Origin: Adiantum capillus-veneris
Taxonomy: Eukaryota; Streptophyta; Polypodiopsida; Polypodiales; Pteridaceae
Direction of reading: 5' to 3'
Assembly: GCA_014529385.2 (NCBI GenBank)
Contig: CM043945.1
Location: 142,856,741-142,920,740 of the forward strand
DNA: 64,000 bases
Part shown: piece after piece, positions 34,206-44,649 of the stretch
Layout: each line of letters opens with the position of its first letter
Position numbering within the stretch: the first letter of the stretch is position 1
Program-made: the position numbers and the translations under genes
The notes under the pieces: generated by a model
Database searches by the model: none
Seen by the model: only the letters and a program-made list of their open reading frames with translations
Told to the model about the DNA's origin: nothing

Positions 34206-35638
34206 TCAAATTTCTAACCTTGCCTCATAGTTCCCCATATATGATGGCAAAGTTCTGAGTGATTCTGGTCTGCTATCTTCGGATGCAACTGAACCATTAT
34301 CCCCTTGAAATGATTTAACGTCTAAATCCCATGGAGGCTTATTCAAGTTCAGCTCCGAGAAAGGCGCTGACTCGACTGTTTTTGTCTCATATTTTTCTTG
34401 AGCTTTTCGCACCGTTTCCCATAGCTCTTCAGGCCAATTTTCTTCCACAATAGGGGAATATGGTGGAAAATCTTTCAGTGATTCATCAGTGCTATTAGGC
34501 ACGTCTTTTGCATCCTCAACAACCGGCAAGGATTTAATGTTTTCTATCTTGTCAGGTATCCTTTGTTCGGTTTTGTGAGGTGTTTCATTATTTGGTGGTT
34601 TGATTACTCTATCTCCCGCTTCCACAGGTGGAGGCTCCAGTAAAGCTTGTGCAGTTTCAATCAGCTGTTTGCACATCTCTAGTCTCTGTTTTTCTATCTC
34701 TGGATATGGATATGTCATCAACCTTTGCTCTAGAGTCTGTCTGTTCTTCAATCTTGCTTCAATATGCTTGCAAGATTGCATCTAAGGGTTCATTATCTAC
34801 CAATATCGAACCTCATGAGCTTGCACTTCTTGGTCCCTCCGTTGATTTTAGAGAGTCGGAATCTCTTTGCTGTTTAAGTTGCTCTCGAGCTATCGTTAGC
34901 TCAACTTCTACATCTTTTTGTTTTCGCTCATGTCTAGCTTTCATTTTTGCTCTTCGTTCTTTCCAAGAATTATCACGACTGATGCTAGACTTGTCAGTCT
35001 TGATTTCTTCTTGATTTTCATCGTTACTCTTGGGCTGATTGTCATTTTTCCTTGCTTGGGCTCTCGTCAAGACCTTAACAGGAATTGGAGTTTTGTTTTC
35101 TGACCCTCCACTGGAAGGCAGCGCTCCCAGCATATTCAAGGTAGTTTTTGCTCCTTTGCTCGGGTTTTTAGGGCAATCAGGGATCAAGTGAGTAATTCCA
35201 CACTCCGTGCAATATGCGTTGACCCTAATGATTTCGTCATGAGGGTAGTCCCTCAGCCAATGGTCTCCACCACACTTGTAGCGTGGTCCTTTAGGTTGTT
35301 GAGGTACTCCTGCGTCCCCGATAGTCAGAATAAACTAAGGCTCCCCTCGAGTTAGTTCCTTCCAAGAAGATTGTAGTGAACTTGGTTTCGTTTAAGGGAT
35401 GTAGGGAGGTGCTCCCCCCTGGCATTGGTCCTTCACCGTTGAAACCTTCTGGCTGTTGAATCCCCATCATGAAGAAGGACTTTTCTGACGAAGTGTCAGT
35501 ATCACTACCCTCTTCAATGATTGGTGCTAATGGGTCTAGTCTCGTCTGAGTTACACTCTCTTCAATGGACGTGGTGCTTACTTGACTTTTGACACTTTTA
35601 GCTCCCGACTTAACAAAGGCTCCTAACCTTAAATACAT
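34206..35638 (-). pseudogene. Gag with CCHC knuckle, decayed
   Basis: Capsid/nucleocapsid protein. It is read in three frames: 35638-35291 (N-part, GSDTDTSSEKSFFMMGIQQ), 35290-34813 (nucleocapsid) and 34781-34206 (Lys/Glu-rich C-part with many Pro). The nucleocapsid holds an intact CTECGITHLIPDC knuckle (CX2CX3HX4C, about 35210-35172) and, just before it, a degenerate one (YKCGGDHWLRDY, outer cysteines lost). A classic capsid core is not obvious, so the true start may lie further upstream; 35638 is the first ATG after the leader. Confidence 0.6.
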
Positions 35639-35879
35639 AAGAATGAAAGTTGGGTTGCAAACTTAAAGCTTACCTGGACTCCTTCTTCCTGTGTGGCTTT
35701 GTGATGATCTCCTTCTGGGATCTACACAAGGATGGTTAGTCTGTTCACAAGGGTTTTCCCTGAATTACCAAAAAATCTTTCAAGTATATATAGCAACCCC
35801 TTAGTCAGTCTTCTGGTGGTCCAATTTCAAATATGAAATGATGGCTGGGATCTTTATAGAGAGTACGTCCTAGCAGTAT
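35639..35879 (-). other. Leader segment between gag and palindrome array B
   Basis: Non-coding, no repeat recognised. In the element's sense it lies just upstream of gag. Confidence 0.4.
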
Positions 35880-36640
35880 AGTCACAAATTGCAAAAAGTG
35901 TCTGAATCACTACTTTCTTAGTCTATTGCGATAGACTGACAATTTGCTTAGCACAAGTCAATTCAGAATTGTGACTTTACCCTTGAGTTCCAGTTACCCT
36001 CTATAGCCTATCCCTCAAGTTTTATGAATTTTGGACACTTGGGTTGGGTTTTGGTCCCATTTTAGTATTTCAGTTAGAGCTTGATTCTCTATCTGACCCT
36101 CAGATTGACCTTCAGTGATCTAAATGCCTTGAATTTTGGTGTGTCTGCTATATAGGCCCTGATAAAGCTCTCCCTAGGGGAAATTTGAAAGAAAATTTCC
36201 TCAGCAGCAATTTCCTTGGTCTATCGCGATAGACTTGGCACTTTCTCCAATTTTAGCATTTTTCTCAAGTTTTCTCCACAGTTGGTTCAGCCTCCCCTTG
36301 TGTAGTGCATTGACCAATTTTGGCACTGTTTGGACATTTGGTCAAAGACTTCTTGCCCTTGTCTCTGAATTCAGACTCTAAACACCAGTTTTGAAGTTTT
36401 GTGGTCAAGATGGTGTTCAAATTCACTCAATTTTTGTGAGTACCCTTGTATTGATGTGTTAAACATGTGGTATAAAGGTTTTTTCCTTGTTGCTAGTCAA
36501 TCACCACCTTCATCAGTCTATCGCAATAGACCAAGTAGAGAGCAATGGGGATTTAATTTTTTGTCTGTTTTTGCATAGTCTTGTTCCCTGTGCCCATATA
36601 AGTCTATCCCCCAAGTTTTATGAAGTTTGGATTTATCTTG
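35880..36640 (-). repeat. Palindrome array B, in the leader upstream of gag
   Basis: Three palindromes at a regular pitch: 35920-35937 (AGTCTATTGCGATAGACT), 36218-36235 (GGTCTATCGCGATAGACT) and 36515-36532 (AGTCTATCGCAATAGACC); centres are about 298 and 297 bp apart. Inter-palindrome text is diverged but related: CTCAAGTTTTATGAATTTTGG near 36016 and CCCAAGTTTTATGAAGTTTGG near 36609, two units apart. AATGCCTTGAATTTTGG near 36128 matches AATGCCTTGAAATTTTT near 25371 in array A, at a similar distance before a palindrome. So both arrays descend from one unit. Confidence 0.78.
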
Positions 36641-37277
36641 ACCTTAAACTCAAGCACTTCACAAATTTCACTTTTCTCTGACAATTCACAACTCCATTGC
36701 TCTTGAAGTGATGCAAATTTGATGACACTTCATCTTAAACTTGTGAACATCAGTCGTACCTCATGACACAGTCAGTTTACCCTAGGCTAATGGTTATATC
36801 TCTTCTTGGCCTCTTTAGGTTTACTTAGTGTTTCCTTATGACAATCACCTGTTTCTTTTTTGTTGGTTTTGGTCGCAATTTTTATGTTTTCTCGAGTGTT
36901 GGATCATAAATTTCAATGTCGACTCTTTTCACCCCCTTCAAGGGTATATGGGGTGGGTTTTGCTTTCAAGGCAAGAAAACAGCCTTATTGTTTCTTCTTT
37001 TTGTTTGTTTTTTGCGTTTTTACAACGTTTTTCTACTCTATTTCTTCACAAGTATAACAAGCATTCAAAACCAAAAACCATAACTCCACATTATCCTACT
37101 TAACTAAATCTAACTAGTCGCAGACCCTCGGCAAGACACAGGCTTCCTGGCTATCCACTAGACCTCTGGATACTCTATCCTGGATCTTGTTCTAAAAGTT
37201 TAAGCTCTCTCTAGTCAAAACTAAAGTAAGCTAACCATCACACGAGTGACGTAGATCTCCCTACTTAAGGTTTTGTG
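36641..37277 (-). other. 5' leader between primer site and array B
   Basis: Non-coding and AT-rich. It contains no further palindrome that I can find. Confidence 0.45.
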
Positions 37278-37295
37278 TCCTCGGCAGCGGCGCCA
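37278..37295 (-). other. Primer-binding site of the 17.4-kb element
   Basis: Minus strand TGGCGCCGCTGCCGAGGA, one base from the LTR end (37297). It closely resembles the TGGCGCCGTTGCCGGGGA type used by Tat/Athila gypsy elements. Confidence 0.85.
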
Positions 37296-37296
37296 A

Positions 37297-38189
37297 TGTT
37301 GTAGGGCAAAACTACTCCCCTGTTCATACTCACGAGCACGACACAGACAACATACTTATCATTCGATGACACGACTAACCCGTAGGTGCACGTAGGCAAT
37401 CTCGTTAGCTTGTCAGGCTGAGACCAATCTACACATACGCACTTTTATGATGAATCAATCATTAACCCTGGTAGAATGCAACCCACTCTATCCCTAAACT
37501 CTCACAACACCGTTTACACTTCCAATGAACTCGGAATCGCATCAAACTTACTAGGCACCATCCTCTCACTAGGATATACTTACCTATAAGTCTAATCTCA
37601 CCAGATTTGAACCCTAGTTATCTCGAATACAGTCGCGATAGACTAACAGGTCATAATCCAAAAGTGGGCGAAACTTAAGTTTATGAGTATCTATGTGTAG
37701 CTAATCTCTTTCTCATTCCATAAAACACTTGATTATTGAAAACAGACACTGTTTGTGCTACTTATAAGCAAAGCAAGCTCGAGGAAGGTGAATGCATGGC
37801 GTGGGCGCGTAGCTCTCTGAGAGACTACCGCGATGGTGTGGTCACGTCGTGAATCCGGTGAGGGAGAAGCGCGTAGCGAAGAGGATAAGACACACTCACT
37901 CTCTCTCTCTCTTAGACTCGTACGACACAGAATTAATATTCAAATGTTATTCAAAAATGGTTCTAAGGTGACTTTTATACTTTAGTCACCTTAGCTCAAA
38001 AATGTACATGGGGTTCTCTTACTCCTTATTACAAAGTGGGAACAAATCTGAGTCCTGACTAACTGATTAATCTTTACATAACCCAGACGAATGGATCAAA
38101 ATGATAAGACGTCTTTGACATAAAATGGGAATTTGATATGCTTTACAAGATGGGCTCATTACAACAGTTGGACCAATGGGGCTCCAACA
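37297..38189 (-). repeat. LTR of the 17.4-kb element (5' LTR)
   Basis: 893 bp, the partner of 20797-21717, lacking about 25 bp near 37786. It carries the shortened palindrome AGTCGCGATAGACT at 37631-37644. ACCTG follows at 38190-38194 as the right target-site copy. Confidence 0.92.
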
Positions 38190-39119
38190 ACCTGTAAAGT
38201 GATACATAGCTAGCATAGGTAGTTTAAAAGATGTTTTCATGCTTCTAAATAATGAAAAGCACATGTAATGAAAGCTATTACCCATTTACAAAAAAAATCT
38301 CTAAGTTGATTTGCTAGTAAAATTCACATTTTGATGAATATTTTGAAAGTATCTTTATATATGAAAGCCAATTTTGAGTTTTTTTATGGAGTTCTCACTA
38401 TGTAACTCTTCCTCCTTGAGTTTTGGGGAACCTAATACCCTAACTAGAAAACAACACAAAGGCAAGAGTAATTTTCCATTTACTAGAATCAGACTCATTT
38501 TGAGTTAATACTATGTTTTCTTCAAATTGCGATATTTCACTCAAAAAACATGGTACATTTCAAGCTTAGGTCCAAATATATGAGTACACTTTAAATTTGG
38601 AACCAACGTGATAGGTTTATTTTCCATATAGAAGGCCACATTGTGGAAGCTAGTTTTGTCATCTATGTAGTTTTTGTACTTCATAGGTGTGTTCCAAATT
38701 GTTCCAAATTGTCTTAAGGAGACATGTCTTGATTCTTTTGATGCTTCGTGTGCTTGAACATGGAAGTAAAGAAACAAAGTGTGTAAAGTGTAAGCATTCA
38801 TAAAGGTAACGATAGGTGTACTCACAGAAGCATTGATGATAGGTTAGCCAAAAGCAAAAAATGCACTTTTTTTCTACTTAATTCTATGTTCAAAAGAAAC
38901 TTTTTGGGCCTACAACAACCAGAGACTTTGGTCAAGAACTCACTAATGCTTACGGGAAAAATAGACTTATTGTTTTGAGATTTTTGCGCTTTGTATAAAA
39001 TGGAGTTCACCTAGCAAATATGGTGTTTTTGGTCAAATTGAGCACTCCTTTGGCTTTGAGAGTGTTAAGTATGAAGCCTGATTTACCCCTTGTAATTTTT
39101 TGTATTAAAAACACATATT
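38190..39119. other. No gene recognised
   Basis: AT-rich sequence, right flank of the large element. A few minus-strand open frames below 95 codons have no recognisable domain. Confidence 0.4.
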
Positions 39120-39676
39120 TGTAAGGCCCCCGTTATGAGGAGAAGCCATTGTGCGTGAATAAAAAACCACTCGTCGAAAACCAAAATTTTCACGGCTAGT
39201 CTCGAGTTGGCTTCATCAGAATATTATGGCCGGACGGTGGTCGAAAAGTGGTCAAAAAATGGCCGGTTCTTTGGCCGGTTGGCCGATAGCCGAAAGTCAA
39301 TGGCCGGTGGTCAAAAGTCAATGGTCTGTGGGTGGCTGGTGGCCGATGTCAAAGGCGGACTTGTCTTCTCAAGGATTGGAGGGTCCGATTTGGACTTGCT
39401 TACACAAGGGCGGCTACACACGGCTGCCTCTCATGAGAGAGGGCAGCCCTTTTGGCCTATAAAAGGAGGCCTCTTCTACACACAAAATGGGATTGTGAAG
39501 CATTGTGCTGCATTGTGAAGTTGATGTGAGGTGGTGAGAGTGAAGCAAGGCGAAAGCTTCAAAAGGGTATAATCCCTCTGTAATCTACTTCTTGTTTTGA
39601 AGTAGTAAAGCCATTGAGTGGCTGCTTTCCCGTGGATATAGCCCACATTGGGTGAACCACGTATATTGTGTGTACT

Positions 39677-39752
<76 letters not shown>

Positions 39753-39836
39753 CTATAATCTCTCGTGTGTGTAAATTATCTCTCTCCCTTAAGTAAACTA
39801 CTCAATATCTACTTAGCTATGCCCTATTTCCTAACA
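39120..39836 (+). repeat. LTR-like sequence with TATA box and CT microsatellite
   Basis: Starts TGTAAGGCC and ends CCTAACA. A TATA box CTATAAAAGG stands at 39457-39466. The R-U5 part has the layout of plant copia LTRs: AGTAGTAAAGCC, then TTTCCCGTGGATATAGCC and GTGAACCACGTATATT. A CT run of about 34 units lies at 39679-39746. Just after the end, GAGAGCCCATCATGACC looks like a damaged initiator-Met primer site. The upstream part has GGCCGG-like short tandem blocks (39230-39350). No second copy is in the window, so it is a solo LTR or a cut element. Confidence 0.5.
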
Positions 39837-39962
39837 GAGAGCCCATCATGACCATAGTGAGTGTTTTTTATTTTTCTCACATAATATGTGGCGCTAGCTT
39901 TGAGCTAAAGTAAGGAATTCTAAAAACATATGCATATGATAGGAGTATTTGATTTATTTCCA

Positions 39963-40330
39963 AAACCCTAAAAGGACACTTTTATGTCCTATTAGGTTAC
40001 CAAAATAGTGTTAATTAAACCTGAAACCCTAAACCTTTCATTATAAATCCTAAATCCCAATATTCAAACGGTAAACCCAAAACCCAAAACCTTAAACCCC
40101 TAATCTTGAACCGTAAACACTACACCCCACACCCTTAATCTTAAATCCTAAGTACTAAACTCTTAACCCTAGACCTTAAACCATAAACCTCGAACCCTAA
40201 ACCATAAAATTTAAATTCTAAACCTCAAACCCTAAACCAAAAACCAAAAACCTTAAATGGTAAACCTCAAAGCTTAACCCATAAATACCAAATTTGAACC
40301 CACAAATTTTAAACATTGAAATTTATGCAT
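39963..40330 (+). repeat. Degenerate telomere-like (AAACCCT-related) tract
   Basis: About 370 bp dominated by blocks such as AAACCCTAAACC, CCTTAAACC and AACCCTAAACCATAAA with irregular spacing. It is far from any intact array. Interstitial telomere-like decay or independent microsatellite drift could both give this. Confidence 0.5.
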
Positions 40331-40439
40331 GATGGAAATCATGTTTAAATTAATATACCTCTGTTACACGAATCTAAATAAATAATAAAGTAAAAACTAC
40401 ATTGTATCTAGAATATCCGCTCTCATATTAGAGGGATTA

Positions 40440-42600
40440 TCTCTAATACAATCTCCAAGTTCAATTCTAGTGTACGATGAGATTGAACATCATCACTCAT
40501 CAACAACTGAAAATGGATTTCATCATCTAAATCAGGTTCATCCATGACTGTGTATAGCTGATGATGTACTATCACTAGTGCTTGAGCTAGATTTCCATTC
40601 ATCTATATCCTCTACATTGGTGTCATCAACATCCCAAGAAACCAAATGCTCGTCCACAACACCATTGAGGAGAGTGTTTTCCTCCTCCATCGTCAAGGAG
40701 TCTGTTCCTCTCCTTAAAAAATGTGTGGTGTCTGACGGAGCAACCTCGTCGCCAACATATAACCGAGGTCATTGGCCATGGATGGGATAATAAAATACCT
40801 ATACATGAAGTGAAACTTGTGAGCAAAAGCAAATTAAAGGGATCATTAACCTCCATTGTGTGTAATTTTAATCGTTCTCATGTGATCACACATCTGGATA
40901 AAAATGTATCTTTTTTTTTAATCCACAATTTCTTACTATATATGGTCATGAAACCAATGGATGCTCTCCTCATAGATGGCTGGTCTCTCAAGAGCATCAT
41001 TAGCTCTCTCTTGAGCACTACTAGTAGTAGGTACATCTCTCTTGTACACTGAGATGTTTGCATTACTAGGCTTGAGGCTAAATCCTTGAATCTAAATTTA
41101 CAATACTCTACCTCTTTCACAAGTTGTCTATGCAACTTTCCTTCATTAAAGATGACTTGTGAGCTATGAATGACTCTGCAAGATTTTGGGTGCGCGAGAT
41201 GATAATCCATCTCGGCACCTGCACCATAGCAAGTGACGATGCATTTGTGTGATTTGGGGTCCAACATCTTTCTAAGCTATTTAGGCACATGTGAGAATGC
41301 CTCACACCCAAACACATGTAATCTGTCATAATTAGGCTTCTTGCCTGACCACATCTCCAAGAGAATCTTGTAGTTCAATGGTGTACAAGGCGATCTATTG
41401 ATTTTACTCATTACTATCATAGCAGCTTCTCCCCAAAGATCTCGAGGTAAATTTTCCATATATAGCATGTATGTGACCCTATCTTGAATAGTTGATGCAT
41501 ACTCTCCCCCATTGTTAGTGTGTAAAGCCTTCATCTTCTTGCATGGCTGGTTCTCAACCATAGCTAGAAAATTTTGGAAGACACTAAAGACTTTGTCTTT
41601 CCTCTTCAAGAGATAGATCCACACCTTTTGAGTAGAGTCATCTACGAAAGTCAAGAAATATGATGCCCCCCCTAGAGGCTTATGTGGCACAGGCCCACAT
41701 AGATTGCTATGAACCAAATCTAGAGGATCTCCTTACTCCCTATCCAATGCTCACACAAACTAAAATCATAATACAACATAAAAATATGGTAAAAACATTG
41801 TAACTGCTTTATTCCCTTCTGACTCATATGAGCAAGCCGGCTATGCCAAGGCAACTCGACTACATAGATAGAATTATCTTTTATAGAAGAGACATACAAG
41901 GATTAATGAGCCAAAATTTTGGCATTTGAGCATGAACAAGTTACCTTTTTTTATAAACCAAGAACCATTGCAAAACACTGTAGTACATATCCAAGATCAT
42001 CAAGCTGTCCTACTGAAACTAAGATCTTAGTTAGCTTTGACACATTCTAACACCTCGATACCATTGTGCATACACAATTTCACATCTCAAATTCAACATA
42101 TCTCAAGCTAATGAGAATCATCTATCTTAACTGAACCATGTGTGGAAGCATGACTATAGAACCACTCCTTGTGAGGGGTAACATGAAAATTGGCACGTGA
42201 GTCAATAATCCAATCCTTCACATAACACACATCAAGGGCAAACAACACCTTTGGACTCAAATTGGAAAAGAAAACTATTACATCTGACAAATGTGGCACA
42301 TCAAGAACAACATCAATGTGTAGAGACTCAACAAAATTGAGCTCCTCTATCTTCACACTACTCTTAGGAAGTGGAAAACTTACGACAATGACTTTACCCT
42401 TCTCTCTTTGCAGTGAGTGGAAATCATTTTCCATGTGTCCTTTCTTGTGACAATGGTAGCATTCAATGTTACTTGTGTCATGTCAATGACTCTTGCTATG
42501 CTCATTTTTTCAATCCTAAGAACGAGCATGACAATGATTACGAGCTCTTTGCCATTGATTCTTCCTCTGGTTACTTCCACTTGACATATATGCATCACAT
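40440..42600 (-). pseudogene. Ty1/copia gag-pol remnant
   Basis: In element order on the minus strand: Gag end with a damaged knuckle (CYHCHKKGHMEND then F instead of C, near 42460); protease WIIDSRANFHVTPH near 42210-42170 with DSR in place of DSG; gag-pre-integrase block WHSRLAHMSQKGIKQL near 41850; integrase core 41717-41277 (SNLCGPVPHKPLGGASYF, ALHTNNGGEY with Asn for the second catalytic Asp). A deletion removes the third catalytic block, then LPRDLWGEAA and DRLHVFGCEAFSHVPK follow. The 41267-40440 part is the variable region before RT; RT is absent. Many stops. It is related by eye to the copia element at the right edge of the window. Confidence 0.75.
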
Positions 42601-43090
42601 GCCCACTAGTGTCAAGAGACTGACGTGGAACCTATTTTGTAAGAAAATCATTGCTAACATCACTAAAAACAAGCTTGCCCTTAGGGAAAGAGTTACTAAT
42701 GACGTAGGCAAAGAAGATAGCAAGAAAATGGCTTTCATTTTTTGCAACTCCTCTTCAAGTGGGTTGCCCAACCCCCTGTTTCAAAGTATGACTACCACTT
42801 GGGTCAAATACATAACTCTGACCACATCCATCCATCTGTAATATCTCCATGTAATGTTGCACCCAAGAACATAACCACCCCTGCATACAAAATGCCCATA
42901 GCATCCCTTCACGGCTCCAAGCATCACCCAACCTAGAGCACCATAGTGCCCACCATCCTGCTCCAAATCTAACCCTCCCTCCCAACCATGTAAAGTGGAG
43001 TCCTCCTCAAAAAAACCTTGTAATTAACAGATCACCCACTATATAGCTGCACCCATAAGCATATCCTTTAGTCATTACACACATACCTCT
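42601..43090. other. No gene recognised
   Basis: Between copia debris and the gag-only element. G-rich on the minus strand with no homology seen. It could hold the 3' end of the neighbouring element. Confidence 0.35.
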
Positions 43091-44535
43091 TTAGAAAGCT
43101 TGGACAAAGCCACATCTTGGGCTTCCTCTCCATTCATCATAGAGCACACCTGATGCAATGGAAACTCTTCCATTCATGAGCTCTTTTGTCACCATCAGTT
43201 TTGTACTCGCCTCCATACCTATAATGTCCTCAATCCCAGCATCATCAATCCCTTCCATAAAAAGTGGGTCAAATGGCTCACCCACTACCACTCCTTGCCT
43301 GTTGACTTTACCTTCTTGCTCTTCAAGCACCTATTCTACTACCACATCCCTAGATAATGAAGAAAGAAAAATACCGCATTACCCATCTGCTCTTCTTCCA
43401 TAGCCGAGGCCGGTTTAGCCTTCTTGACAGAGCTTCGTACTTGTTGCACCATTGTAGCACATTCCACCGCAACCCTCATAAGCATAGCCATCAACACAAT
43501 ACCACACATCACCTTCACTTGCATGTCCTCGTCTGTAGGCCTGGACTCCTCCATTTGGTCTACGTCCAACATATTGGCTTGCACTTCTCCCTATTCCTAA
43601 TATATACATTTCATATCTTTTTCCACATGCAAGAGATCATGCTCTTCATACCTTGATTGGGAATAATCTTTCCCCTAGGTTGTATCCACATCTAGAGAAC
43701 TACTATCACATGTTTCTACCTCCTCTTCTATCTCAAGATTTGGAATTTCTTTTATCTCTACAGCTTCAACCTCATATGCAAACTCACCTTCTGATCTCCA
43801 ACTCACAAATCAAAGGAGCTTGATTAACCATACATGAGCTTAGATGTACATCTTCCATCTCATTTGGGGCCACTTGCACTTCCTGAACAATCGGAGCCTT
43901 TTTAATATGCATCCTGGGCATAGAAACAACCCCATCTCGCTACAACCAAAGAACCCTTGTCTCATCTCGCACATACAGACCCTCTTGCACTGGTTTTTCC
44001 CTTCTTTCCACCATATCAACCGGCCTTGACACCTTTGGACCTAACCATACTTGCCTCGCTTGATGCTTCTTCAAAATCTTCTTAGTCCACCCTCTTGAAA
44101 AAGCCACTGCTTCCGCATATGACACAAGTCCATCCACTTCCACTTAACCTCAAAAATCCTCATGCAGGAAATCCATTTGACATTTTTTATAGAAGTTACC
44201 TTGATAAGTCGGCCCCAAAGAACCTTGAACTCCCACTCAAATTCTTGGAAATCACCATCCAAGCTTTGCTTCAACCTATCCATCTTGCACTTTACTTCAT
44301 CCAGCTGCATATCTGCCACAAATTTGCACTGAAAGACTGACTTCAAGGCCACCCAATCCAACTTTTCTTCTTCATGTAACCCATCATACCATCTTTTTGC
44401 TTTACCATGAACCATGAGTGGAAAGACTTGAACCACACCCTCCTCTCTTGACAAATTGCTCTTCAGAAGAAACCAACCATAATCATGTAGCCACATTTTT
44501 GCGTCTTTAACCCCAATGAAAATCAAAATCCCCAA
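43091..44535 (-). pseudogene. Gag-like ORF of a second gag-only element, decayed
   Basis: The first part (44535-44071) shows the Retrotrans_gag pattern: AKMWLHDYGWFLL, VFPLMVHGKAKRWYDGL, LDWVALKSVFQCKF, then LDGDFQEFEWEFKVLW. A frameshift near 44100 leads into SRGWTKKILKKHQARQVWLG, and a further shift into an acidic stretch (LEIEEEVETCDSSSLD, about 43745-43700). It is then open to about 43091 with stops in places. About 480 codons in all, with no protease or RT. A primer-binding site stands upstream at 44646-44627, as in the element at 4.4-12.0 kb, so this looks like the same class of non-autonomous element. Confidence 0.55.
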
Positions 44536-44626
44536 TCAAATCCTTTTAGCAACACTTTCTCTTCAAAACCCACACATCCGACATCACCAAAACCCTATCT
44601 TCACCTTCAAACAGGAGCAATCAGAT

Positions 44627-44646
44627 GCTCCTCCATGGGGGCACCA
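44627..44646 (-). other. Primer-binding site of the second gag-only element
   Basis: Minus strand TGGTGCCCCCATGGAGGAGC, about 90 bp before the gag frame. It shares TGGTGCCCCCA and GAGGA with the sites at 9418 and 58743. Confidence 0.6.
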
Positions 44647-44649
44647 AAA

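Larger units (their letters stand above)
20797..38189 (-). mobile_element. Complete 17.4-kb Ty3/gypsy retrotransposon with extra ORF and palindrome arrays
   Basis: Bounded by direct LTRs (20797-21717 and 37297-38189) that start TGTT and end AACA, with ACCTC before and ACCTG after, a target duplication with one mismatch. It reads on the minus strand: 5' LTR, primer-binding site 37295-37278, leader with palindrome array, gag 35638-34206, protease, RT, RNase H, integrase (to about 29300), a second retropepsin-like domain, spacer with the other palindrome array, a large extra ORF 25169-21766, polypurine tract, 3' LTR. The domain order protease-RT-RNase H-integrase makes it Ty3/gypsy; the primer site and the module before integrase point to the Tat/Athila side. 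It is dead: several stops, frameshifts and a changed integrase catalytic residue. Confidence 0.92.

Noticed and set aside
25320-36640. CRISPR-like interpretation of the regularly spaced palindromes
   Set aside because: Spacing is about 300 bp, the intervening segments are themselves related, and the host is a plant; this is a diverged tandem array inside a retrotransposon.
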